Below, piece by piece: positions 46,552-54,900 of a stretch of 64,000 bases of DNA. The notes beneath the pieces were generated by a model. That model had not been told where the DNA came from. It worked only from the letters and a program-made list of their open reading frames with translations, and ran no database searches. Location: contig CAWEYS010000013.1 of the NCBI GenBank assembly GCA_963813355.1, positions 124,001 to 188,000 on the forward strand. Reading direction: 5' to 3'. Source of the DNA: DATAGF01 sp963813355 (lineage in GTDB: Bacteria; Actinomycetota; Thermoleophilia; Miltoncostaeales; Miltoncostaeaceae). A program made the translations under genes and the position numbers. The stretch's first letter is position 1. Every line of letters begins with the position of its first letter.

Positions 46552-46912
46552 GATGGCGTCGGCGCTCGTTGCGCTCAGGGTCCCCGCGCCGGCCGCGCCC
46601 CGGGTGCCGCGCGCGCGGTCGGGGGGATGCGCCGTCGTCTCCCGCCGGGGCCTCGCGCGCCCGCCGAGCCCTCGCGTCTCGTCGATCACCGGCGCTCCCG
46701 CGCCGGGGCGCTCACACCGTGCGAACCGCTGCTCGAATCGACTGCCATCGCCAGACCACCGCCTGCGCCCACCGATCGGGGCCGCCGCCGGGGTCTGGGG
46801 CAGCGCGCAACGCGTCACATCGAACCATACCCGCTCGGCTCGACGCGAGGAAACACCCCTGAACGGCCGAGGCGCGCCCAGGTGCGCAGGGCTCCACCCG
46901 GCGCCTCTCGAC

Positions 46913-46918
46913 TAGGCT
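46913..46918 (+). promoter_or_regulatory. -10-like TAGGCT before the UBP-type zinc-finger gene
   Basis: TAGGCT 23 bases before ATG 46942, with CGAGGCGA as a weak ribosome site between them. Confidence 0.35.
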
Positions 46919-46941
46919 GCCCCGGTGACCCTCGAGGCGAC

Positions 46942-47304
46942 ATGAGCGGCGCCGAGATCCCGGGCGTCGACCCGGCCGTCCCGCCCAGCGGGACGGGGTG
47001 CGCGGAGTGCATGGCCGGGGTGGGCGCCGGGTGGTGGTTCCACCTGCGCCGCTGCGCCCAGTGCGGTCACGTGGGCTGCTGCGACTCGTCCCCGAGCCAG
47101 CACTCGCGGGCCCACTTCGCCGAGACCGGGCACCCGGTGGTCCAGAGCTTCGAGCCGGGCGAGGACTGGTTCTGGTCGTGGCCCGACGAGGCCTTCCTCG
47201 CGGGCCCGCCCCTCGCCGAGCCGACCTCGCACCCGGCCGATCAGCCGGTTCCGGGGCCGGCCGGCCGCGTGCCCTCCGACTGGACGCGGCGGCTCAACTC
47301 CTGA
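46942..47304 (+). CDS. UBP-type zinc-finger protein
   Basis: 120 aa. A single ZnF-UBP domain: GCAECMAGVGAGWWFHLRRC, AQCGHVGCCDSSPSQHSRAH, then FAETGHPVVQSFEPGEDWFW. All Cys/His zinc ligands of the fold are present. In eukaryotes such domains bind ubiquitin C termini; bacterial stand-alone versions are common in Actinomycetota with unknown role. The C-terminal tail ends in a basic stretch. Converges with the next gene, 24 bases away. Confidence 0.9.
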   Translation: MSGAEIPGVDPAVPPSGTGCAECMAGVGAGWWFHLRRCAQCGHVGCCDSSPSQHSRAHFAETGHPVVQSFEPGEDWFWSWPDEAFLAGPPLAEPTSHPADQPVPGPAGRVPSDWTRRLNS

Positions 47305-47328
47305 GGCGGTCCCGCGTCCCTTCCGCGG

Positions 47329-48020
47329 TCAGCCGAAGGCGGGCGCCCCGTAGCCCGGGGACGAGCGTCCCCCGCCCTCGCGGCGAGCGTGAGGACGACG
47401 TCGTCGGAGACCGAGGCGGGGCCGGAGATGACGCACTGGTGCCCGCGCTCCCGCCAGGTCGCCACGACGGCGCCGGGCCGGCGCAGCAGCCAGACCTCCA
47501 CGCCCCCCCGCACCGTTCGGCGCGAGCCCTCGGGCCAGTCGAGCGCGCCGCCGCCGACGATGGTGTACGCGAGGCGCGTCGCGCCCGGGCCGGAGTAGTA
47601 GACCGTCGCGGCGCGGCGGCCGTCGAGCGTGTCGGAGCGCTCCCCCGTCGCTCGCCACGCCAGCTCGCCGGACCAGGCGGGGAAGGCGACCCCGTCCACG
47701 CTGCGCGCGAGCGCGTCGGGATCGGCGGGATCGCGCGCCGGCGCGGGGCCCTCCGGGCCGCGGGCGGCGAGCGCGGTCGCGTCGAGGACCGTCGGCGGGC
47801 TCGCGGGCGCGAGGACGACGACCAGGGCGGCCGCCAGCGCGGCGATCACGACGGCGACGGCCCCCCCGGCGGCCCAGGCGCGGCGGCGCGACCGCCGGGA
47901 CGCCCGGCGCGCGCGCTCCGCCTCGATGCGCGCGCGCAGCGCCGGCGGCGCCTGCACCGACTCCACGAGGGCCCGCATGCGGATCACGGACGGGTCATGC
48001 GGCGTTTCCGGGGTCCTCAC
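47329..48020 (-). CDS. Membrane protein coupled to the ECF sigma factor (anti-sigma candidate), one frameshift
   Basis: About 230 aa: cytoplasmic N terminus (RMRALVESVQAPPALRARIE), Arg-rich stretch, one membrane helix (WAAGGAVAVVIAALAAALVV), then an extracytoplasmic domain (GVAFPAWSGELAWRATGERS, GATRLAYTIVGGGALDWPEG, RERGHQCVISGPASVSDD). GTG 48020 overlaps the sigma stop, the usual position of an anti-sigma factor. No HxxxCxxC zinc motif is present. The C terminus needs a one-base shift near 47385 to end at 47329. Confidence 0.75.
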
Positions 48021-48550
48021 GGCGCCACCTCCTCGCGGGGCATCGGCGTCGGGTGCGGCGGGGTGGACATCCGCCCGGTCACGTGGCGCCGCGCCCGATG
48101 GAGGCGGGTGGTGATCGTCGCCTCCTTGGCGCCGAGCAGGCGCCCGGCCTCCGCGTACGAGAGCCCGGCCACGTCGACCGCCACGAGGGCGTCGCGCAGG
48201 TCGCCGGGGAGCGACGCGATCGCCGAGAAGACCTCGCGGACCTCGGCCATCTCCTCGGGCCGCGCGGCCGCGCCGGTGTCGGCGGGCTCGTGGGCGTCGG
48301 CGATGCTCACGGTGCGCGGCCCGCGCCGGCTCGCCCGGCGGCGGCCTGCGAGCGTGTTGCGCAGGACCTGGACCAGGTAGGCGAGGTCGTCGCCGCCCCG
48401 CAGCCGGCGCGGCCGCGCCAGCACGCGCAGGAAGGTCTCCTGCACCAGGTCCTCGGCCTCCTCGCGCGACCCGCACATCGCCCACGCGGCTCGGAAGAGC
48501 CGGTCGGTGTGGTCGCCCAGACGGTCGCGGTCGAGGAGATGTCCGTTCAC
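48017..48550 (-). CDS. ECF-type RNA polymerase sigma factor
   Basis: 177 aa with only regions 2 and 4. Region 2 has LFRAAWAMCGSREEAEDLVQ and ETFLRVLARPRRLRGGDDLA. Region 4 has REVFSAIASLPGDLRDALVA, VAGLSYAEAGRLLGAKEATI and TTRLHRARRH. The middle gene of a lipoprotein-sigma-membrane protein unit; 7 bases separate it from the lipoprotein gene and it overlaps the partner as GTGA. Target promoters unknown. Confidence 0.92.
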   Translation of the reverse strand: MNGHLLDRDRLGDHTDRLFRAAWAMCGSREEAEDLVQETFLRVLARPRRLRGGDDLAYLVQVLRNTLAGRRRASRRGPRTVSIADAHEPADTGAAARPEEMAEVREVFSAIASLPGDLRDALVAVDVAGLSYAEAGRLLGAKEATITTRLHRARRHVTGRMSTPPHPTPMPREEVAP

Positions 48551-48557
48551 GTCCCGG

Positions 48558-49112
48558 TCAATCCTCGTCCTCCTCGACGGCCTGGCCGCTCGGCGCGACG
48601 GCGTACCACTCGGCGCCGAACGCCTCGACGTCCTGTCCCGCGGTGTCCCCCGGGGCCGTGTCGCCCGAGAAATAGTAGAGCGGGTGGCCCCCGTAGGTGA
48701 CCTCCATCGTTCCGTCCGGGCGCTTCGTGGTGCCCAGGAGATCCGCGTCGGCCGCGCCGCCCGCCGTGGGAGCGCCCGTCGTCACCAGGGGCGGCCACGC
48801 CGCCGCGCAGGCGCCCGTGCAGGTGCTGGTGGAGCCGGTGTCCTTCTCGAACAGGTAGAGCGTGTGCCCGTTCGGCCCGACGAGGTGCTCGCCGAGCTCG
48901 CCGCCCGCCGTCGACACGGCCGCCGCGCCCGCCGCGCCGCCCGCGCCCGTGCCCATGGCCGTCGTCGGCGGCGGGGCTCCGTACCCCGATCCGGCGCCCG
49001 CCCCGGCGGCCGTCTCCGGCGCCGCGGCCTGGTCGTTGTTCGAGCCGCAGCCGGCGGCGATCGCGATCGCGATCAGGGCGAGCGGAACCAGCGCGACGCG
49101 CGCTCTGAGCAT
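48558..49112 (-). CDS. Secreted-repeat lipoprotein (COG4315 type)
   Basis: 184 aa. Lipoprotein signal RVALVPLALIAIAIAAGCGS with lipobox IAAGC, a Gly/Ala-rich linker, then two PF03640-type secreted repeats: GPNGHTLYLFEKDTGSTSTC with TGACAAAWPPL, and RPDGTMEVTYGGHPLYYFSG with DTAGQDVEAFGAEWYAV. Start ATG with GGAGG ribosome site. It sits first in the sigma operon and may be a target or input of that signalling pair. Confidence 0.9.
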   Translation of the reverse strand: MLRARVALVPLALIAIAIAAGCGSNNDQAAAPETAAGAGAGSGYGAPPPTTAMGTGAGGAAGAAAVSTAGGELGEHLVGPNGHTLYLFEKDTGSTSTCTGACAAAWPPLVTTGAPTAGGAADADLLGTTKRPDGTMEVTYGGHPLYYFSGDTAPGDTAGQDVEAFGAEWYAVAPSGQAVEEDED

Positions 49113-49196
49113 GGGGGCCTCCTCGGTCCGTACCGGTCACCCCCGAGGACGCCCGCGGGCGCCCGATCCTTCCCGCCGGTGGCAGAATCCTCGCGC

Positions 49197-50372
49197 GTGA
49201 GGCGGCTCGACGTCGAGGAGCGCCGGGCGCGCCTGGGGGTGCGCCACCGCCTGGCCGGCAACCCCGCGGCCGGGCCGGTCGACGTCGCGCGCGGCGTGGT
49301 GGGCCTGCACGCCACCGACCCGGCGACGGTGCACCTGTCGGCGGCGGCGCGGATGCGCGAGCCGGACGTGGCGGCCGTCGAGCGCGCCCTCTACGAGGAC
49401 CGATCGCTCATCCGGATGCTCGGGATGCGGCGGACGATGTTCGTGGTGCCCGACGAGCTCGCGCCGGCCATCCAGGCCTGCTGCACCGACGCGATCGCCG
49501 CCCGCGAGCGGACGCGGCTCGTCGCGCGGCTGCAGGAGGCGGGCATCGCCGATGACGCCGGCGCGTGGCTCGCCGAGGTGGAGGGGGCGACGCTCGCCGC
49601 GCTGCGGGCCCGCGGCGAGGCGGCCGCGGCCGAGCTGTCGGCCGACGAGCCGCGCCTGCGGACGTCGGTGCTGATGGCGGCCGGCAAGCCGTACGCGGCG
49701 CGCCAGAACGTCTCGACCTGGGTCCTGGGACAGCTCTCGATGGACGGCCGAGTGGTGCGCGGGCGCCCGCGCGGGTCGTGGATCTCGAGCCAGTACCGCT
49801 GGTCGCCGGTGGAGCGCTGGCTGCCCGGCGGGATGAGCGCGTGGGACGCCGGGGATGCGGGCGCCGAGCTGGTGCGCCGCTACCTGGCGGCCTTCGGCCC
49901 GGCCCCGGTGGGCGACATCCGCTGGTGGACGGGCTGGACCGCTCGCCAGACGGCCGCCGCGCTCGCCCGCCTGGACACCGCCGAGGTCGACCTCGGCGAC
50001 GGCGCGACCGGGGTGCTGATGGCGGACGACCTCGAGCCGGTCGTCGCGCCGGAGCCCTGGGTCGCGCTGCTGCCGGGGCTCGACGCGACCCCGATGGGCT
50101 GGCGGGAGCGCGGCTGGTTCCTCGGCGAGCACGCGCCGGCGCTGTTCGACCGCTCGGGCAACATCGGCCCGACCGTCTGGTGGGACGGCCGCATCGTGGG
50201 CGGATGGGCCCAGCGCCGCGACGGCGAGGTCGCCGTCCGGCTGCTGGAGGACGTGGGCCGGGACGCCGAGGCGGCGGCCGCGACCGCAGCCGAGCGCCTC
50301 CGCGCCTGGCTGGGCGACGTGCGCTTCGTGCCGCGCTTCCGCACGCCGTTGGAGCGCGAGCTCAGCGCCTGA
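49197..50372 (+). CDS. Winged-helix DNA-binding-domain protein (HTH_42 family)
   Basis: 391 aa. Family pattern GVVGLHATDPATVHLSAAAR, ALYEDRSLIRMLGMRRTMFV, SAWDAGDAGAELVRRYLAAF, GPAPVGDIRWWTGWTARQTA and ALLPGLDATPMGWRERGWFL. Related to YcaQ/AlkX-like proteins that in some bacteria are DNA glycosylases for interstrand crosslinks; here the exact subfamily is uncertain. GTG 49197 lies 8 bases after CAGAAT, a leaderless arrangement. Confidence 0.85.
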   Translation: MRRLDVEERRARLGVRHRLAGNPAAGPVDVARGVVGLHATDPATVHLSAAARMREPDVAAVERALYEDRSLIRMLGMRRTMFVVPDELAPAIQACCTDAIAARERTRLVARLQEAGIADDAGAWLAEVEGATLAALRARGEAAAAELSADEPRLRTSVLMAAGKPYAARQNVSTWVLGQLSMDGRVVRGRPRGSWISSQYRWSPVERWLPGGMSAWDAGDAGAELVRRYLAAFGPAPVGDIRWWTGWTARQTAAALARLDTAEVDLGDGATGVLMADDLEPVVAPEPWVALLPGLDATPMGWRERGWFLGEHAPALFDRSGNIGPTVWWDGRIVGGWAQRRDGEVAVRLLEDVGRDAEAAAATAAERLRAWLGDVRFVPRFRTPLERELSA

Positions 50373-50375
50373 GGC

Positions 50376-50675
50376 TCAGGAGGACCAGAACTCGTCGCTG
50401 TGAGCCGGCTGGGCCTCGACCATCGCCATCACCAGCGCCTCGTTGACCTCCAGGACCTGGGTCACGCGTGACCGAGCCGACGGCGCCGCGCGCAGGTCGG
50501 GGAGCCGGTCGAGGTAGGCGTCGCGCCCCTCGACGCGATCGGCGCCCCCGTCGGCCGTGGTGACGTACGCGACGAGGTCCGGGGAGAGGGCCTCCCGCAC
50601 CGCGTCGGCGTCGCCGCGCCCGTAGCCCTCGAACAGCCCCCGGACGAGAGGGCCCTGGCTCCGATCCGTCGTCAC
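50376..50675 (-). CDS. SnoaL/NTF2-like protein (short)
   Basis: 99 aa: VRGLFEGYGRGDADAVREAL, SPDLVAYVTTADGGADRVEG, LEVNEALVMAMVEAQPAHSD. A cone-shaped NTF2-like fold, but it stops about 15-20 residues before the usual last strand, close to the convergent HTH_42 gene. GTG 50675 overlaps the stop of the GNAT-AAA+ gene (GTGA), so the two are coupled. Ligand unknown. Confidence 0.75.
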   Translation of the reverse strand: MTTDRSQGPLVRGLFEGYGRGDADAVREALSPDLVAYVTTADGGADRVEGRDAYLDRLPDLRAAPSARSRVTQVLEVNEALVMAMVEAQPAHSDEFWSS

Positions 50676-51949
50676 AGGCGCGCGTACCGCTCGATGTCCT
50701 CCTCGAACTCCCGGAGCATCGCGCGGCTGAGGGTGGGGCGGGTGGCGGCGACCGCGGTGCGGAAGTCGTCGAGCGCGGCGGGGGAGTCGGCGCCGGTCGT
50801 CAGCGCCCGCTCGAACGCGGCCTGGGCCGCCTTGCGGGCGGCGAACTCCACGTCGGCGGGGGTGAACAGCTCCGTGATCGCCACGAGGTCCTGAACCGGC
50901 ACCTCCTCGGACGTGATGCCGCCGAGGAAGACCCGCCACAGCGCGGCCCGGGCGTCGGGGTCGGGCGGGCCGATCGGCAGGACGTAGTCGAAGCGCCCCG
51001 GCCTGAGCAGGGCCGGGTCGAGGTCGCGCACCGAGTTGGTTGCGCAAACAAGCAGGCGGTCGTCGCCCGCGCGGAAGGCCGGGATCGCCTTCAGGAGCTC
51101 GTTGGTCACCCCCTCGGTGTCCGGCCGCGCCGCCCGGCGGCCGGCGATCTCGTCGACCTCGTCGATGAACAGGACCAGGTGCTCGATGTCGTAGGCCGCC
51201 TCGAAGAAGTCGCGCAGGGCGCCGGCGCGCCCGTGGGCGCCCTCCGCCGCCAGGCGGCTGGGGAACAGCTCCACGAAGGGCCACCCCAGGCGCCCCGCCA
51301 CGGCCTTCGCGAAGGTGGTCTTCCCGGTCCCCGGCGGCCCGAACAGCACCGCCGCCTTGGGCGCCACCACGCCGTGGCGCTCGGCCAGGGCGGGCTCCGC
51401 GAGCGGGAGCACGAGCCGCCGCTCGATCAGCTCCTTGGTGACCGCCATCCCCTCCAGGTCGTCCCAGGCCCGGACGTCGATGAGGCGGCCGCCCATGGCG
51501 CCGAGGGGGCCGAGGTCGGCGCTGCGCAGCGGCTCGCGCTTCTCGAAGTACTCGACGCCCGGCGTGAGGGCGTAGCGCTGGCGGACGAACGCCTCGTGGC
51601 CGACCCCGCCCTCCGGCAGGAACGCCGCGATCCGGGTCACGCCCATGCGCAGCAGTCGCTGCTCGAGCGCGCGCAGGAGCCCGGACCCCACGCCGCGCCC
51701 GCGGTGCCCCGGGTCGATCGCGATCCGCAGCACCCACGCCCGCTCGCCGGTGACGCGGGCGACGCACGTGCCCACCACCCGCCCCTCGTCCACCGCGACC
51801 ACCGCGGGCGCGCCCCCTCCGAGCGCCTCGATGACCTCGGCCACGGGGAAGAGGGCCGCGCGGGCTCCGTCGTGCGACGCCGTCCAGACGCGCACCGCGT
51901 CGTCGAGGTCGGCGGGGTCGAAGTCGCGAATGTGCCACGAGGTCGCCAG
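50672..51949 (-). CDS. GNAT acetyltransferase fused to AAA+ ATPase
   Basis: 425 aa from CTG 51949 (ATSWHIRDFDPADLDDAVRV). Residues 1-150 form a GNAT domain with the acetyl-CoA loop IDPGHRGRGVGSGLLRALEQ. Residues about 180-420 form a single AAA+ module of the FtsH/SpoVK type: Walker A FGPPGTGKTTFAKAV, Walker B LVLFIDEVDEIAG, sensor VCATNSV, arginine finger LRPGRFDYVLP. An in-frame TAG lies four codons before the CTG, and the first GTG (51895) would cut into the GNAT domain. Role unknown; possibly remodels or acetylates a protein partner. Confidence 0.85.
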   Translation of the reverse strand: MATSWHIRDFDPADLDDAVRVWTASHDGARAALFPVAEVIEALGGGAPAVVAVDEGRVVGTCVARVTGERAWVLRIAIDPGHRGRGVGSGLLRALEQRLLRMGVTRIAAFLPEGGVGHEAFVRQRYALTPGVEYFEKREPLRSADLGPLGAMGGRLIDVRAWDDLEGMAVTKELIERRLVLPLAEPALAERHGVVAPKAAVLFGPPGTGKTTFAKAVAGRLGWPFVELFPSRLAAEGAHGRAGALRDFFEAAYDIEHLVLFIDEVDEIAGRRAARPDTEGVTNELLKAIPAFRAGDDRLLVCATNSVRDLDPALLRPGRFDYVLPIGPPDPDARAALWRVFLGGITSEEVPVQDLVAITELFTPADVEFAARKAAQAAFERALTTGADSPAALDDFRTAVAATRPTLSRAMLREFEEDIERYARL

Positions 51950-52065
51950 GTGGTGATCCTACGTGCATGCCACCGGCTTGACGGGGCCGCGCCGCTCCGC
52001 GTGACGGTCGCCTGACGGCGCCACGCGAGGCTCGTCGCGGCCACAACACGACACGGGAGGCCGTC

Positions 52066-52443
52066 ATGTCGCAGGCAGAGCACCGCACGTTCACGACCCC
52101 CGACGAGGTCCGGACCTTCGAGAAGGGCCGCATGGAGCTGGTGGAGATCGGGGGAGGCCACGTCGGGCGCCTGGTGCTGGAGCCGGGGTGGCGCTGGTCG
52201 GAGCACGTCAGGCCGCTCGCCGGCACGGAGTGGTGCGAGGCGCCCCACTTCCAGTACCACGCCGCCGGGACGATCCGCATCCAGATGGCCGACGGGGCCG
52301 AGTTCGACGCCGGCGCCGGCGAGCTGACCGCCCTGCCGGCCGGCCACGACGCCTGGGTCATCGGCGACGAGGACGTCGTGCTGATCGACTGGCACGGCGC
52401 CAGCACCTACGCGCGGGAGCCTCAGGCCTCCCCGTCGGCGTAG
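52066..52443 (+). CDS. Cupin-domain protein
   Basis: 125-aa cupin: LVLEPGWRWSEHVRPLAGTE, FQYHAAGTIRIQMADGAEFD, GELTALPAGHDAWVIGDEDV. Good ribosome site (GGGAGG) before ATG 52066. The first box has one histidine but not the full HxH set, so metal binding is doubtful. Related to cupins described as acting in stress-linked binding. Its 3' end overlaps the convergent DUF6636 gene by 22 bases. Confidence 0.82.
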   Translation: MSQAEHRTFTTPDEVRTFEKGRMELVEIGGGHVGRLVLEPGWRWSEHVRPLAGTEWCEAPHFQYHAAGTIRIQMADGAEFDAGAGELTALPAGHDAWVIGDEDVVLIDWHGASTYAREPQASPSA

Positions 52444-52879
52444 ATCCGGTAGCCGCCGGTCGCGACGCGGAAGCCCGCCCCCCGCCCGTTCCTCGCCCGG
52501 CAGGTGAGCCCCGAGCGGCGCGACGTGCAGCGGATGCCGCCGCGCCGCACGCCAGGCTGCGCCCGTAGCCGAGGACCGTGCACGACGAGCCGCTGCCGAC
52601 GCACAGCGGCCCGATGTCGCCGCGGCAGGCGCCGAGGCGCACGCGGCCGTTCGCCAGGACGATCTCGGTGGGGATCCAGTCGACGTCGCAGCCCGCGGGC
52701 CGGGGGGCGCCGCGCCACGAGGCCCGCTCCACGATGCAGTCGACCGACGCCCCCTCGCCGATGCAGTCGATGTTCCCGGTGGGGGTCGTGAAGTGGACGT
52801 CCTGCCCGGCGGCCGCGGCCGGGACCAGGAGCGCGCCGGCGAGCGCGGCGAGCAGGGCGAGCTGCAGGAGACGGGACAG
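52422..52879 (-). CDS. Secreted DUF6636-like protein, CTG start, one frameshift
   Basis: About 152 aa. Signal peptide (SRLLQLALLAALAGALLVPA) beginning at CTG 52879. Mature part DVHFTTPTGNIDCIGEGASV, DWIPTEIVLANGRVRLGACR, GSSCTVLGYGRSLA, then in another frame GGIRCTSRRSGLTCRA and TGGYRIYADGEA, with paired cysteines. An in-frame TAG four codons before the CTG, and no ATG/GTG/TTG before the mature domain, make CTG the only possible start. A one-base loss near 52565 explains the shift. Confidence 0.78.
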
Positions 52880-52885
52880 GGGCCG

Positions 52886-52891
52886 ACCCTA
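52886..52891 (-). promoter_or_regulatory. -10 element (TAGGGT) of the DUF6636-like gene
   Basis: TAGGGT on the minus strand ends 6 bases before the CTG at 52879, so transcription would begin about at the start codon. Confidence 0.45.
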
Positions 52892-52900
52892 CCCTGGGCG

Positions 52901-53071
52901 TCAGGGCCGGGCCAAGCCGCCCTCGAAGGCCGCGATCACGGCCTGCACCCGGTCGCGCGCTCCGAGCTTGCCCAGGATCCGCTTCACGTGGGTCTTGACG
53001 GTCGACTCCTCGATGACGAGCTCGGCGGCGATCTCGCCGTTGCTGAGGCCGCGCGCCATCAGCTCCAGCAC
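52901..53071 (-). pseudogene. LuxR-type response regulator, C-terminal HTH remnant
   Basis: The minus strand encodes VLELMARGLSNGEIAAELVI, EESTVKTHVKRILGKLGARD and RVQAVIAAFEGGLARP, a complete GerE/LuxR helix-turn-helix. Similarity stops abruptly before VLELM; no receiver domain or start lies upstream. The adjoining bases on the other strand belong to an MMPL transporter end, so this is a truncation at a junction. Confidence 0.8.
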
Positions 53072-53075
53072 GTCG

Positions 53076-53241
53076 CTGGCGACGGCGATCCTCGTGGACG
53101 CGACGATCGTGCCGGATGGTGCTGGTGCCCGCGGTGATGCAGCTCCTGGGCCGCGCCAACTGGTGGCTGCCCGGCTGGCTCGACCGGCGCCTGCCCCGCC
53201 TCGACGTGGAGCGGCCTGAGCCGGCTGCGACGGCGCACTAG
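53076..53241 (+). pseudogene. MMPL-family transporter, C-terminal remnant
   Basis: Plus strand reads LATAILVDATIV, then after one extra base MVLVPAVMQLLGRANWWLPG and WLDRRLPRLDVERPEPAATA, the terminal helix and tail of RND-type MMPL lipid exporters. Everything N-terminal is missing. A strong hairpin follows the stop. Confidence 0.8.
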
Positions 53242-53248
53242 CGGCGAG

Positions 53249-53285
53249 CGACCCCCGCCCGGCAGGCGCGCCGGGCGGGGGGTCG
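53249..53285. terminator. Strong hairpin after the MMPL remnant
   Basis: CGACCCCCGCCCGG pairs with CCGGGCGGGGGGTCG (one bulge) around loop CAGGCGCG. Terminator for the vanished MMPL gene, upstream of the channel gene. Confidence 0.6.
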
Positions 53286-53296
53286 AACTACGGTGC

Positions 53297-53740
53297 GTGT
53301 CGCAGCGGCGTCTCGCCAGATTGACGGCCCGCAGGATCGATCGCGCGGGCGGGATGATCACGCCCGCGATCGCCGTCCAGATCGTCGCCCTCTACACGTC
53401 GACGGCCGTGCTGATCGGGGCGCTGGTCATGTGGCTGGTCAACGACGAGAACTTCCCCAACTACGGCGTCGCGCTCTGGTGGGCGGCCCAGACCGTGACG
53501 ACCGTGGGCTACGGAGACGTCGTCCCCACCAACGTCGCGGGGCGGATCGTCGCGTCCCTGGTCATGTTCACCGGCATCGCCCTGATCTCGGTCGTCTCGG
53601 GCGCCGCCGCCAGCGGCCTCATGCAGACCGTCCGCCGCAGGCAGGGGATGGACACCGAGACCAAGATCCTCGAGGAGATCGAGGCACTCCACCGGCGGCT
53701 CGACGAGCTGGGGGCGCCGCCCCGGGACGGACGGCCATGA
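53297..53740 (+). CDS. Two-helix potassium-channel protein
   Basis: 147 aa. First helix VQIVALYTSTAVLIGALVMW, pore loop with selectivity filter TVTTVGYGDVVP, second helix IVASLVMFTGIALISVVSGA, then a charged helical C terminus (KILEEIEALHRRLDELG). A minimal KcsA-type channel. GTG 53297. The stop overlaps the ATG of the next transporter gene (ATGA), implying coupling. Confidence 0.92.
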   Translation: MSQRRLARLTARRIDRAGGMITPAIAVQIVALYTSTAVLIGALVMWLVNDENFPNYGVALWWAAQTVTTVGYGDVVPTNVAGRIVASLVMFTGIALISVVSGAAASGLMQTVRRRQGMDTETKILEEIEALHRRLDELGAPPRDGRP

Positions 53741-54896
53741 GGTTCCTCCGCCGGCGCCGGCCCGTCGTCCCCGCGCGCGAGGCGCGCGCCGCGGTCGCCG
53801 AGATCGCGCCCGGCGACCTCGCGCGGATGTTCGTGGCGCCGCGCTGGCTGCGCGGCCTCGGCCGCATCTCGTGGCTCCTGGTGGGCGTCGCCGCGATCCT
53901 GGTCGGGGTCGTCTGGATCCTGGGCCTCACCTCCTCGATCGTCGAGCCCGTGGTGGCCGGCGCGGTCGTGGCCGCCGTCTGCGCCCCGGGCGTCGCGTGG
54001 CTGGCGCGCCGCGGCGTGCCGCGCGCCGCGGGAGCCGGGCTGATGCTGCTCGCCCTGCTCGCCATCGCCGTCGGGATCTTCCTGCTCGTCGTCGGCGGGA
54101 TCGTCGAGCAGTCCGCGCAGATCGAGGCTTCCGCCGACAAGGCGCTGAGCACGATCGAGGGCTGGGTCAACGACGCCGACGCCAACGGGACCTCCGGCAC
54201 CACCCAGGACGTCAAGAGACGCCGTCTCGGGCGCCGGCGGCACGCTGCTGACGGGCGTCGCCGACGGCATCGAGGGGCTCACCTCGGTGGCGTTCTTCCT
54301 GTCGTTCACCCTCTTCAGCATCTTCTTCCTGCTCAAGGACGGGCCCACCATCAAGCGGTTCGTCAACCGCCACCTCGGGGTGCCGCTCTCCGTGGCGAGG
54401 GTGGTGACCAGCCAGGTGCTGGGATCGCTGCAGCGCTACTTCGTCGGCGTGTCGATCGTCGCCGCGTTCAACGCCGTCGTCGTGGGGGTCGGGGCGCTCA
54501 TCCTCGGCGTGCCGCTGGCCGGGACGATCGCGGTGGTCACCTTCGTGACGGCGTACGTCCCGTTCATCGGCGCCTTCGTCGCGGGCGCCTTCGCGGTGCT
54601 GATCGCGCTCGGGTCGGAGGGCTCGACGCACCGCGCTGATCATGCTCATCATCGTGGTGCTCGCGAACGGCGCGCTCCAGCAGATCGTCCAGCCGATCGC
54701 CTTCGGCGCGACCCTGGACCTCAACCCGCTCGCGGTCCTGGTCGTGACGATCGCCGCGGGGAGCCTCTTCGGCATGGTCGGCCTGATCCTGGCGGCGCCC
54801 CTGACCTCGGCCGCCGTCCACGTGAGCCGGAGCCTCGCGCAGGCCCGGGCCGCGGAGGCGCGGGCGGGCGCCGGCCCGCCGCCCCAGCCGACCTGA
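53737..54896 (+). CDS. AI-2E family transporter, two frameshifts
   Basis: About 385 aa across three frames, in the order of the family (PF01594). N-terminal helices ISWLLVGVAAILVGVVWILG. Middle: SFTLFSIFFLLKDGPTIKRF, FVGVSIVAAFNAVVVGVGAL, VTFVTAYVPFIGAFVAGAF. End: LIIVVLANGALQQIVQPIAF and LNPLAVLVVTIAAGSLFGMV. Breaks near 54215 and 54630 are each explained by one extra base. The family includes permeases and Na+/H+ antiporters; pairing with a K+ channel hints at ion homeostasis. Confidence 0.85.
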
Positions 54897-54900
54897 CGCG

